NCBI RefSeq assembly: GCF_000426365.1
Contig: NZ_AUFF01000002.1
Location: forward strand, 484,993-548,992
Source of the DNA: Arenimonas composti TR7-09 = DSM 18010
GTDB lineage: Bacteria; Pseudomonadota; Gammaproteobacteria; Xanthomonadales; Xanthomonadaceae
Direction: 5' to 3'
DNA: 64,000 nt
The notes under the pieces: generated by a model
Told to the model about the DNA's origin: nothing
Databases searched by the model: none
Seen by the model: only the letters and a program-made list of their open reading frames with translations
Part shown: positions 54,114-63,233 of the stretch, in pieces
Numbering within the stretch: position 1 is the stretch's first letter
Layout of the letters: each line of letters opens with the position of its first letter
Program-made: the position numbers and the translations under genes

Positions 54114-56894
54114 GTGGACGACTTCAAGACCTACTGGGGAAAGTCGGCGCGTTGCGGGGAACAGCTACTCGATCATCCACTCGTCTTCCACAGTCTCGAT
54201 GTCGCCGCCTGTGGCCGGCTCTATCTCGAGGCCAATCCAGCGTTGCTGCGCCGGCTGGCGTGCTGGCTCGGCATCGATGCCGATGCGGCGCTGAAGTTGC
54301 TGACGTTCGCTCTGGCCGTGCACGACATCGGCAAGTTCTCGGAGGCGTTCCAGTCGCGGCAGCCGGAGATCGTTCGACGGTGCTTCGCCGAGCCTTTGCC
54401 GCAGCGACTGGACGACGGGCTTCGCCATGACGGCATCGGACGGCTCTTCTTCGCCTGGCTCGTCTCGGAAGGACGACTACCCGGCGAGTTGAAGGGCGCC
54501 GACGTGGATGTCCTCGCCGTGATACTCGGGGCTTCTTTCGGGCACCACGGAAAGCCGGCGGCCGATCCCGGGACGGGCGCCCTGCATACGCAACTGAACG
54601 ACCGGATGTCCCACCGGAGCAGGGAAGCAGCCTTCGAGTTCTTCGGCTGGTGTGCGTCGACATTCGCCTTCGGGAGATTGCCGGTCGGCCATGATGAAGG
54701 TGCGAACCTGGCGAGCTGGTGGATCGCAGGGCTGGCCGTGCTTGCCGATTGGATCGGTTCGAACACGACCTGGTTTCCGTACGCGACCGAGGACATGCGG
54801 CAGCTCCCGCTCGATCACTACTGGCAGGAGCACGCCCTGGTCCGGGCGCGGAAAGCATTGACCGAGACGGGCGTGCTCCGCGTGCCTCCCAAGCCGTATC
54901 TCGATGTCGTGACCCTGCTCCCCCGACTCTCCGCCTTTCCACTGCGTCCTGCGCAGGTGCTCGCGAGCGAGATCGCATTGCCCCCGGAGCCGCAGATCCT
55001 CGTGCTGGAGGACGCGACGGGGTCGGGAAAGACGGAGGCGGCGCTGATCCTCGCGGCGCGACTGATCGATGCCGGGTGCGCCGACGGCATGTTCATCGGC
55101 TTGCCCACGCAGGCGACGGCGGACCAGATCTACGAGCGGGTGCTCGCCGATATCCCCGGCTGGTTCCACGATCCCTCGATCGTCAGTTTCGTGCTCGCCC
55201 ACAGCGCACGGGATCAGACGTTGGGGTTGTTGCGCCGGTTGGCCGCGGTCGACGATCAGTTGCGCGACGAAGCCGACACCGCGACGCTGGGCATGACCGA
55301 ATGGCTGGCACAGGGGAACAAGCGCGCCCTGTTGGCGCAGATCGGCGTCGGTACGATCGACCAGATCCTGATGTCAGCATTGCGGGTCAAGCACCAGTCG
55401 CTGCGACTGCTGGGTCTGTTCGGGAAGGTGCTGCTGGTCGACGAAGTGCATTCGTTCGATCCGTACCTGCGCAAGCTGCTCCTGACCACGGTGGAGCTGC
55501 ATGCCGCGGCCGGTGGCAGCACGATCCTGTTGTCCGCCACCTTGCCCTGCGACCTGCGCGTTCAGTTCCTGCGTACGCACGCGCGGGGTGTCGAACGGGG
55601 ACTGAGGTGTTCGCGACCGGCATCCGCGCGCGTTCGGCGTCCGGTCGACTCCGGTGAAGGACCCCGGGTCGAGTCGACCAGCTACCCGCTGCTGACCCAG
55701 TGGGCGCCATCGATGCAGCGCTCGGTGGCCGAGTTTGCGTTCCCGGCGGCCGCCCACAGCGTTCGCTCGATCCCGGTCGACTATGTCGCAAGGCTGGAAG
55801 AAGTGCTGGCGCGCATCTCGCTCTGGCACGAGCGTGGCGATGCGGTCGTGTGGGTCCGCAATACCGTCGGCGACGCGATCGCCGCCTGGTCGCTGCTAGC
55901 GCAATGCTTCGGCGATGCCGCCTGCACCTTGTTCCATTCGCGGTTCGCCGCCGTGGACCGGCGCCGGATCCAGGATGGCGTCTTGCGCGGGCTCGGCCGG
56001 GACAGTGACGCCGGTATGCGCCGGGGGCGCATCGTCGTCGCCACCCAGGTGCTGCAGGAGAGCTTGGACATCGATGCGGACCAGATGGTCTGCGATCTCT
56101 GTCCGGCGGACGTGTTGCTGCAGCGGATGGGCCGCTGGCGCCGACACCCGCGCGACGACTCCGGCAACCGGTTGCCGGCAGGCGCGGCGGCGGATGGGCG
56201 CGCACCGTCGGCGGTCGTCGTTTTCGGTCCCGATCGCGATGCCGTTCCGGATTCGGCCTGGTACTCGCGGTTCTCCCGCGGCGGCGCACATGTCTACGCC
56301 GCGCACGGCGTCGTTCACCGAACCGCGCTGGCGATCGGAAACCGAATCGACCTGCCTGCGCAGTTCCGCACGCTGGTGGAGACCGTCTACGCGAAAGATG
56401 GGCCGGAGCTGCCCGAATGCTTGCGGACGGCGGAGGATCGGGCCTTGGGCACAGCCAGTGCACAGTCGGCGCACGCCGACAACAACGCGATCGACCTCGG
56501 CAAAGGATACGGGGGAGATCGATGGACCGCCGACGAGCGGATCGGTACCCGTTTGGGCGACAGCATCGAAGCGGTGCTGCTGCGGGTGACGGAGTCCGGC
56601 CTGGAGCCCTGGGCGTGCGGGCGATGCGATCCCGATGAGGACGTCTGGGAGCTGAGCGCGATCCGGGTGCCGGGCTTCTGGCTGGCTTCGTCGGAGTCGC
56701 CTCCAGTGATCGGCGATGCGCGGATCGCCGCCCTCGTCGAGAGCCTCACGCAGGCACGGCCGGCACTGCGGCACCGGCTCGTCATCCCATTGAGCACCGG
56801 GGAGGGCGGCGCCGCGACTTGCGAGTTCGCCGGCTCCTCCCGTCTGCGTCTCAGCTATTGCGACAGGCGCGGGTTATTCCGCTCTCCGGGCTGA
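54114..56894 (+). CDS. cas3: Type I-E CRISPR helicase-nuclease Cas3
   Basis: 926 residues from a GTG at 54114 with AAGGAG seven bases upstream. The frame is open a further 44 codons, but through a G10 tract. The HD nuclease domain has HSLDVAA, VHDIGKF (H70-D71) and SFGHHGKP. The SF2 helicase has Walker A GSGKT at 303-307, LVDEVHSFD (DEVH at 443-446), LLSATLP, VVATQVLQESLDIDAD and LLQRMGRWRRH. It degrades DNA recruited by Cascade. It is separated from cse1 by 165 bp holding a degenerate mini-CRISPR and the Cascade promoter. Confidence 0.96.
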   Translation: MDDFKTYWGKSARCGEQLLDHPLVFHSLDVAACGRLYLEANPALLRRLACWLGIDADAALKLLTFALAVHDIGKFSEAFQSRQPEIVRRCFAEPLPQRLDDGLRHDGIGRLFFAWLVSEGRLPGELKGADVDVLAVILGASFGHHGKPAADPGTGALHTQLNDRMSHRSREAAFEFFGWCASTFAFGRLPVGHDEGANLASWWIAGLAVLADWIGSNTTWFPYATEDMRQLPLDHYWQEHALVRARKALTETGVLRVPPKPYLDVVTLLPRLSAFPLRPAQVLASEIALPPEPQILVLEDATGSGKTEAALILAARLIDAGCADGMFIGLPTQATADQIYERVLADIPGWFHDPSIVSFVLAHSARDQTLGLLRRLAAVDDQLRDEADTATLGMTEWLAQGNKRALLAQIGVGTIDQILMSALRVKHQSLRLLGLFGKVLLVDEVHSFDPYLRKLLLTTVELHAAAGGSTILLSATLPCDLRVQFLRTHARGVERGLRCSRPASARVRRPVDSGEGPRVESTSYPLLTQWAPSMQRSVAEFAFPAAAHSVRSIPVDYVARLEEVLARISLWHERGDAVVWVRNTVGDAIAAWSLLAQCFGDAACTLFHSRFAAVDRRRIQDGVLRGLGRDSDAGMRRGRIVVATQVLQESLDIDADQMVCDLCPADVLLQRMGRWRRHPRDDSGNRLPAGAAADGRAPSAVVVFGPDRDAVPDSAWYSRFSRGGAHVYAAHGVVHRTALAIGNRIDLPAQFRTLVETVYAKDGPELPECLRTAEDRALGTASAQSAHADNNAIDLGKGYGGDRWTADERIGTRLGDSIEAVLLRVTESGLEPWACGRCDPDEDVWELSAIRVPGFWLASSESPPVIGDARIAALVESLTQARPALRHRLVIPLSTGEGGAATCEFAGSSRLRLSYCDRRGLFRSPG

Positions 56895-56973
56895 ATCCCC
56901 GCGGGATGCGGGGAACGATTACGACCAGACCGTACGGCCTCCGTCGGAGGATCCCTGCACGGGCAGGGAGCGG
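56889..56973 (-). ncRNA. Degenerate mini-CRISPR, candidate CreR-like cas-regulating RNA
   Basis: Pseudo-repeat 1 (56973 to 56945) has 29 nt and matches the array repeat at 19 positions. Its hairpin is compensated (CCCTGC/GCAGGG for CCCCGC/GCGGGG) and its 5' handle is ATCCTCCG against ATGATCCG. Pseudo-repeat 2 (56918 to about 56889) keeps TTCCCCGC/GCGGGGAT exactly with a 5-nt loop and overlaps the cas3 stop. Between them is a 26-nt pseudo-spacer (56944 to 56919). It would yield a crRNA-like guide after Cas6e cleavage. Its target is the cse1 promoter region (see 57013-57041). No strong minus-strand promoter is visible. Confidence 0.75.
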
Positions 56974-56978
56974 AGATG

Positions 56979-57007
56979 TTGACAGCGAACGTCGGTGGGC
57001 GTAAATC
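56979..57007 (+). promoter_or_regulatory. Promoter of the Cascade operon
   Basis: TTGACA (56979-56984), a 17-bp spacer, then TAAATC (57002-57007), 52 bp before the cse1 start codon. This is the only near-consensus sigma-70 promoter in the cas3-cse1 gap. Confidence 0.75.
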
Positions 57008-57012
57008 CTGCC

Positions 57013-57041
57013 TCAAGACCTGAGTGAATGGCATCCGTCTT
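57013..57041 (-). promoter_or_regulatory. Target site of the pseudo-spacer with AAG PAM
   Basis: On the minus strand AAG (57041-57039) is followed by ACGGATGCC and a further 17 nt. The pseudo-spacer begins ACGGAGGCC. Over 26 nt, 18 match. The first nine differ only at position 6, and further mismatches include 12 and 18, positions whose bases are flipped out in type I-E pairing. The site begins about where transcription from the -10 box should start, so Cascade bound here would block the cse1-cas2 operon. Confidence 0.7.
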
Positions 57042-57059
57042 TCGACGAGAGGAGGTCGA

Positions 57060-58676
57060 GTGAATCTGGTCAACGATCCGTGGATTCCGGTTCGCACTGC
57101 CAGCGGCCGGGAGCGCGTGATTTCCCCACTGGATCTAGTCGGGGAAGATCCGGTCGTCGACATCGCGGCGATCAGGCCCGATTTCGGCGCCGCCATCGTC
57201 CAGCTCCTGATCGGCATGGTGCAGTGGCTGGTGCCCCCGTCGGCCTCCGACTGGCGCGAAGTCGCGAGTGGTCGCCGGCTTCCTGACTTGGCGCGCTGGC
57301 GCGAGCTGGCCCCCTGTTTCGAATTCGACACGGGCGCCCGTCGCTTCATGCAGGACATGGCGCTCGGTGAAGCGGGCGACGAGGAGGACGATGTCTCCGC
57401 CCTCCTGCTCGATGCCCCCGGCGGAAACACGACCAGGAACAACGCCGACCTGTTCGTGAAGCGCAGTCCGGGGATGTGCCTGTCGCTGTCGCTGGCGGCG
57501 CAGGCCCTGTTGACGCTGCAGACCAATGCGCCGTCGGGTGGCAAGGGTCATCGCACGTCGCTGCGCGGCGGCGGCCCGCTGACGATGCTGCTGTGGCCAG
57601 CACGCATCGGCGGGGAGGCCGTGCCGCTGTGGCGGAAGCTCTGGCTCAACACGATCGTGATCGAGGAGGATCCGGAACCGCGGCCGGAAGTCATCTTCCC
57701 GTGGATGGCCGACAGCCTGACCAGCGAAGAAGGCAAGGACGTGCACGCCCAGTTGTCACCGCGGTCGCCGACTCGCCTGGAACTGACCCTGCTTTGCTAT
57801 TTCGCCACGCCCCGCCGCATCCGCCTGCGCTTCTCCGAAGAACGCTGCTGCACGCTGAGTGGAGAGCGCGGGCCCTGCGCGGTCGGCATGCTGGCGCGCA
57901 ATCTCGGCGCCAACTACCGCAGCGAACTCTTCCGGCATCCGCTGTCGCCGTATTACCGGGACAAGAACGGCGCTTGGTTGCCCCGGCACCTCGGCCCCAC
58001 CGGTTTCACCTACGCCGATTGGGTGACGGCCCAGGCGGAGGATGACGCAAGTGCCCGTCCAGCGGTCCTGTCGACGGATCGGCTCGGTCTGGCCCTGGCA
58101 CGCGAACTGCCGCCGGATGCCGTATGGGCCTTCGGGTTCGCCTTCGACAACATGAAGTGTCTGGCCTGGCACGAGACCCGGTTCCGCTACCTGGCGATCG
58201 AAGACTCCGAGCGTGCGGCGGGTGTGCTCGCGGAGGCCCAACATTGGATCGGGGCAGTCAAGTCGGTGCGCGACCTGCTGACCAGGCTCCTGCGCCAGGC
58301 GTGGGGAGCCGACAAGCCGAGTGGTACCAGCGTGGCCGAGCGCGAGCTGTACGCGGCTACCGAAAGCGACTTCTATGACCTGCTCGTCGAGCGCGCGGCG
58401 CTGGTCACCGATTCCGGGGAAGTGATCGTCGCCGCGCACCGCCGGATGCGCACGCAGTGGAAGGGGCGTCTGGTGCGGGCCGCGATGGATGTGTTCAGGC
58501 GTCACGCAGAGCGCGGCGATGCTGCGGAAATGTCCCTGCAGGCATTGAAACGCACCTCTCGCGCCCACGCGGAGCTGGCACGGGCGGTGCACTTCGGCCT
58601 CGACAAGGTCCTCGGTCTGGCGCCGGCAGACGAGAAGCGGGGACGCACCGGGAGCAAGCGGAGGACGGAAGCATGA
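57060..58676 (+). CDS. cse1: Cascade large subunit Cse1 (CasA/Cas8e)
   Basis: 538 residues from a GTG at 57060 behind a strong AGGAGG; the start NLVNDPWIPVRTASG matches the conserved family N-terminus. The protein recognises the PAM and recruits Cas3. FLGVKRSPG-like sequence appears as NADLFVKRSPGMCLSLS, near the L1 loop region. It is slightly longer than the ~500-residue Escherichia coli protein. It is first gene of cse1-cse2-cas7e-cas5e-cas6e-cas1-cas2 and overlaps cse2 by 4 bp. Confidence 0.95.
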   Translation: MNLVNDPWIPVRTASGRERVISPLDLVGEDPVVDIAAIRPDFGAAIVQLLIGMVQWLVPPSASDWREVASGRRLPDLARWRELAPCFEFDTGARRFMQDMALGEAGDEEDDVSALLLDAPGGNTTRNNADLFVKRSPGMCLSLSLAAQALLTLQTNAPSGGKGHRTSLRGGGPLTMLLWPARIGGEAVPLWRKLWLNTIVIEEDPEPRPEVIFPWMADSLTSEEGKDVHAQLSPRSPTRLELTLLCYFATPRRIRLRFSEERCCTLSGERGPCAVGMLARNLGANYRSELFRHPLSPYYRDKNGAWLPRHLGPTGFTYADWVTAQAEDDASARPAVLSTDRLGLALARELPPDAVWAFGFAFDNMKCLAWHETRFRYLAIEDSERAAGVLAEAQHWIGAVKSVRDLLTRLLRQAWGADKPSGTSVAERELYAATESDFYDLLVERAALVTDSGEVIVAAHRRMRTQWKGRLVRAAMDVFRRHAERGDAAEMSLQALKRTSRAHAELARAVHFGLDKVLGLAPADEKRGRTGSKRRTEA

Positions 58677-59233
58677 GCAATGATCGGGAAGTTCTACGGA
58701 CTGCGATGAAGCAGGCCATCCAGGCAATCGAAAGCAACGGCGCGCTGCGTTCCGCATTGCGACGCGCGGTACGCTGCGGCGATGCGGTCGGCCATCGGGC
58801 GGTGGACTCGTTCGGAGCTGAACTGCAGCGGCAGCTGCGCCCGCGACGACTGCCCGACGATGTCGCCGACGCGGGAATGATCCTCTTGGCCCAGTCCAAG
58901 GTCGACCGGACGTCCCCCGCGGTGGCGGAGGTTCCGCCGCCGGGGGAACTGGCGAGGCATCTGGGCGAACCCCTGGGCGGCGGCCCGGACGAGCCCCGGC
59001 GGCGGCTGTCCGCGCTCAGGTTCCAGCGCCTGCTGCGGGCCAGCGACAGCGACGATCGGCTGCAGTTGCTGCGCCGGGCCATGGCCCTGCTGCCCGCCAA
59101 GGTGCATCCGCTGTCCGTGCTCGAAGCCTGGCTCGACCTGCATGACGAAGGCGGCAGGCGGCGCTTCGCCCGCGCCTACTTCAACTCATCCACCGGCGAT
59201 GCGCCGGCAACCTCCGACGACGTGTCGGCTTGA
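58673..59233 (+). CDS. cse2: Cascade small subunit Cse2 (CasB)
   Basis: 186 residues, all-helical. MILLAQSK, LGEPLGGGPDEPRRRLSALRFQRLLRASDSDDRLQLLRRAMALL and LSVLEAWLDLHDEGGRRRFARAYF match the Cse2 family. In Cascade two copies stabilise the displaced DNA strand. The ATG overlaps the cse1 stop (ATGA). Confidence 0.95.
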   Translation: MSNDREVLRTAMKQAIQAIESNGALRSALRRAVRCGDAVGHRAVDSFGAELQRQLRPRRLPDDVADAGMILLAQSKVDRTSPAVAEVPPPGELARHLGEPLGGGPDEPRRRLSALRFQRLLRASDSDDRLQLLRRAMALLPAKVHPLSVLEAWLDLHDEGGRRRFARAYFNSSTGDAPATSDDVSA

Positions 59234-59265
59234 TCCGAACTCCAACTCTCTCGGGAGCCATGACC

Positions 59266-60468
59266 ATGAACGAACGCTTCCTGCAGTTGCACTTCCTGAC
59301 TTCCTACGGGCCGTCCAACCTCAATCGCGACGATCTCGGAATGCCGAAGACGGCGATCTTCGGCAACGCCCCGCGCCTGCGCGTGTCCTCCCAGGCGCTG
59401 AAACGGGCGTGGCGAACCAGCGACGTCTTCGAAACGGCGCTCGCCGGCCATCTGGGTCGCAGGACCAAGAAGATCGGCGCGTTGGCGATGGAGGAGATGC
59501 TCAGGCATGGCCTGGACGAGAAGCTCGCCTTCGAGTGGTCGAAGCTGATCGCGCAGGCATTCGGCAAACTCAAGGAAGGTGACGGTGAGGAATCCGCCGA
59601 CGGCGCCGAGGGCGGTTCGTCAGGGAAAGGCAGGAAGGGCAAGGCGAAGAAGGCGAGCAATGAAGTCGAAACGCTTGTCTTTCTGGGCCACGAGGAGGAA
59701 CAGGCGGTGCTCGCATTGGCGAAGACGCTTGCGGAGAGCCGGAAGTCGCCGACGCCCGACCAGCTCAACCTGCTGCGCCGGGATAGCGCGACCGCGGACC
59801 TTGCGCTGTTCGGACGCATGTTGACCGCCGACAAGACGCGCAAGGAGGAAACGGCCGACCGCCCGCGCTTCAGCGTCGAAGGCGCGGCCCAGGTGGCGCA
59901 CGCGATCACCGTGCACCGCGCCGTCCCGGAGGACGACTTCTTCACCGCCGTGGATGATCTGAACGCCGGCGACGAGACCGGTTCGGGACATCTGGGCGAG
60001 CTGGGCTTCGGGGCCGGCGTTTTCTACCTGTACGTCTGCGTAGATCGCCACCTTCTGGTCAAGAACCTCGGCGGCGACACGGCGTTGGCCGCGCGCACGT
60101 TGCAGGCACTGGCCGAAGCGGTCGCCTCGGTGGCCCCGAGCGGCAAGCAACGCAGCTTCGCCAGCAACGCGCGTGCCAGTTTCGGCCTGGCCGAGCTGGG
60201 TGACGAGACGCCACGCCAGTTGAGCGCGGCCTTCCTGAAACCGGTCGCCGAATCGTCGGATCTCGACGTCGCAAGCCGCGCGGTCGATGCCTTGGGCGAA
60301 CTCGTTCGCCGATTCGACGCGGTTTACGGCTTCGAGGGGAGACGCCTGCACTTCAACGCCACGGTCGCCGACACCGAAGGTCTGGACATCGGCGTCGAGC
60401 CGGACAGTCGGCCGCGTTTCCGCCAGTTGATCGACTTCGTCGCATCTGGCCTCGGCGCCGCGGAGTGA
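59266..60468 (+). CDS. cas7e: Cascade backbone Cas7e (CasC/Cse4)
   Basis: 400 residues from the ATG at 59266, eight bases after GGGAG; an ATG at 59260 is too close to it. FLQLHFLTSYGPSNLNRDDLGMPKTAIFGNAPRLRVSSQALKRAWR is the conserved RAMP N-terminus. GELGFGAGVFYLYVCVD and RSFASNARASFGLAE follow. It is ~37 residues longer than the Escherichia coli protein because of a Gly/Lys/Glu-rich insert (~108-135), probably a surface loop. Six copies line the crRNA. Confidence 0.95.
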   Translation: MNERFLQLHFLTSYGPSNLNRDDLGMPKTAIFGNAPRLRVSSQALKRAWRTSDVFETALAGHLGRRTKKIGALAMEEMLRHGLDEKLAFEWSKLIAQAFGKLKEGDGEESADGAEGGSSGKGRKGKAKKASNEVETLVFLGHEEEQAVLALAKTLAESRKSPTPDQLNLLRRDSATADLALFGRMLTADKTRKEETADRPRFSVEGAAQVAHAITVHRAVPEDDFFTAVDDLNAGDETGSGHLGELGFGAGVFYLYVCVDRHLLVKNLGGDTALAARTLQALAEAVASVAPSGKQRSFASNARASFGLAELGDETPRQLSAAFLKPVAESSDLDVASRAVDALGELVRRFDAVYGFEGRRLHFNATVADTEGLDIGVEPDSRPRFRQLIDFVASGLGAAE

Positions 60469-60473
60469 GTGCC

Positions 60474-61250
60474 ATGAACTGGCTGCTCTTCGAGCTGGCC
60501 GCGCCGCTGGCGAGTTTCGGCGGGGTGGCACCCGGCACCATCCGAGACACCGAGCTGTTGCCGACGCGTTCCGCGGTTCTCGGCCTGCTGGCGGCCGCCT
60601 GCGGCATAGAACGCGATGATGTCGACGGGCAGCGACGCCTCGGCGATGGACTGCTGATCGCCGCACGCGTCAATGCGGATGCCGCCCTGCTGCGTGATTT
60701 CCACTCCGCGCAGGCGCCACCGGAAGCCGCGCTGCGCGGGCGCCCGCGGCGAACCCGCCGGGACGAGCTTGCGGTGGCGAAGGATGATCTCAACGCAGTC
60801 CTCTCGGATCGCTATTACTACACCACCTATGCAGCCACGGTCGGCATCGCCTGCGAGGATGGCGGCAGGCTCGCGACGCTGGAGGCAGCCCTGCGTCGGC
60901 CCCGGTTCGTCCTGTACGCCGGGCGCAAGAGTTGCCCGCTGGCCTGGCCGCTCGACCCGCACCAGGTCGAAGCCGACGACTGGGCCCAAGCCCTGCAGCT
61001 GCACGAAGATCGTGCGATACCGCGCCTCGCCGAGTTCGGCCGCTTCGGCGTCGACCGCTGGCTGCGCAGTCGCGGCGGCAACTACACGCACGTCGGCGAT
61101 GCCGGTGAGGGAGAAGGCAAGGGCGTCCTGCCGGGCGAGCTCGGCGGCATTGCGCATGTGGTCGTCCGCAGGGACGTGCCGGTGGACACCCGACGGCGAT
61201 TGTTCAAGGAACGTCCGCAGTGGCGAATCGGACGGGAGTCGAAGCCATGA
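60474..61250 (+). CDS. cas5e: Cascade subunit Cas5e (CasD)
   Basis: 258 residues from the ATG at 60474. MNWLLFELAAPLASFGGVAPGTIRDTELLPTRSAVLGLLAAACGIERDD is the Cas5 RAMP start, and RPRFVLYAGRKSCPLAWPLDP a typical core. It caps the 5' handle of the crRNA. It overlaps cas6e by 4 bp. Confidence 0.95.
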   Translation: MNWLLFELAAPLASFGGVAPGTIRDTELLPTRSAVLGLLAAACGIERDDVDGQRRLGDGLLIAARVNADAALLRDFHSAQAPPEAALRGRPRRTRRDELAVAKDDLNAVLSDRYYYTTYAATVGIACEDGGRLATLEAALRRPRFVLYAGRKSCPLAWPLDPHQVEADDWAQALQLHEDRAIPRLAEFGRFGVDRWLRSRGGNYTHVGDAGEGEGKGVLPGELGGIAHVVVRRDVPVDTRRRLFKERPQWRIGRESKP

Positions 61251-61933
61251 GCTGGTTCAGTCGAGTGACGATGACGGCGAGCACGCGTGAGGACAGGCGT
61301 CGCCTGCGCAGGCTCCATTCCGACCCGTACCAGCAGCATCAGGTCTTGTGGACCTTGTTCGCCCGCCCGCCGGGATCGCGGCAGCCGTTCCTGTTCCGGC
61401 AGCTGCTGGATGATGACGAGACGCTCCGGTTCCTTCTCGTGAGCGAGGATCGTCCTGCGGCAGGCGAGCCCGGTTGGCGCGTCGAAAGCAAGCCCTACTC
61501 CCCGCGCTGCGCCGAGGGGACGAGTTACACCTTCAATATCCGCGTCAACCCGACGCGTTCGGAAAAGTCCGGAGACGGACGGGGCAAGCGCCAGGATTAC
61601 GTGATCTCGCGCCTGCACCAGCTCGGCGTCACCCACGACGAACGCGCCGCAGCGCGCCGGCGCATCATTCATGAGGAACTACCGTCGTGGCTTGCGCGGC
61701 GCGCCGCCGGAAGTGGCTTCGAACTCGGGCAATGTACGGTGGATCGCCATGACGTGCTCCGGGTGCGCAAGGATGTCCACGACGTCACCCTCGGCGTCGC
61801 CGAGTTCAGCGGGGTCCTGAAAGTGAGCGATCCCGAACGGTTCGCGAAAGTTCTCGTGGAAGGTCTCGGACACGGTCGCGGATTCGGCCTGGGATTGCTG
61901 CTGGTCAGACCCACCGCCAGCACCGACACCTGA
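61247..61933 (+). CDS. cas6e: crRNA endoribonuclease Cas6e (CasE)
   Basis: 228 residues from the ATG overlapping the cas5e stop. YQQHQVLWTLF contains His31, aligned with the catalytic His of Escherichia coli CasE (YQLHQGLWHLF). YTFNIRVNPTRS and the glycine-rich C-terminal GLGHGRGFGLGLLLV complete the family pattern. It cuts at the base of the CCCCGC/GCGGGG hairpin. Both the array repeats and the pseudo-repeats at 56889-56973 keep such a hairpin. Confidence 0.95.
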   Translation: MSWFSRVTMTASTREDRRRLRRLHSDPYQQHQVLWTLFARPPGSRQPFLFRQLLDDDETLRFLLVSEDRPAAGEPGWRVESKPYSPRCAEGTSYTFNIRVNPTRSEKSGDGRGKRQDYVISRLHQLGVTHDERAAARRRIIHEELPSWLARRAAGSGFELGQCTVDRHDVLRVRKDVHDVTLGVAEFSGVLKVSDPERFAKVLVEGLGHGRGFGLGLLLVRPTASTDT

Positions 61934-61940
61934 CGCCGGT

Positions 61941-63166
<1,226 letters not shown>

Positions 63167-63233
63167 CAACCTGTGATTCGGTAGAATTTCCGGTGCGCGG
63201 TTTTACGCGTTGGAACAATGGTTTGCGTGAAGT
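63167..63233 (+). promoter_or_regulatory. CRISPR leader
   Basis: A 67-bp AT-richer stretch between cas2 and the first repeat. TTGACA (63163-63168, at the cas2 stop) and TAGAAT (63182-63187) are both near consensus but only 13 bp apart, so the true promoter pairing is uncertain. The array is read on the plus strand, away from the leader. Confidence 0.7.

Noticed and set aside
56889..56973. CreTA-type toxin-antitoxin instead of a regulator
   Set aside because: I find no tiny toxin unit with a promoter matched by the pseudo-spacer; the best PAM-flanked match is the cse1 promoter region, so the regulator reading is preferred.
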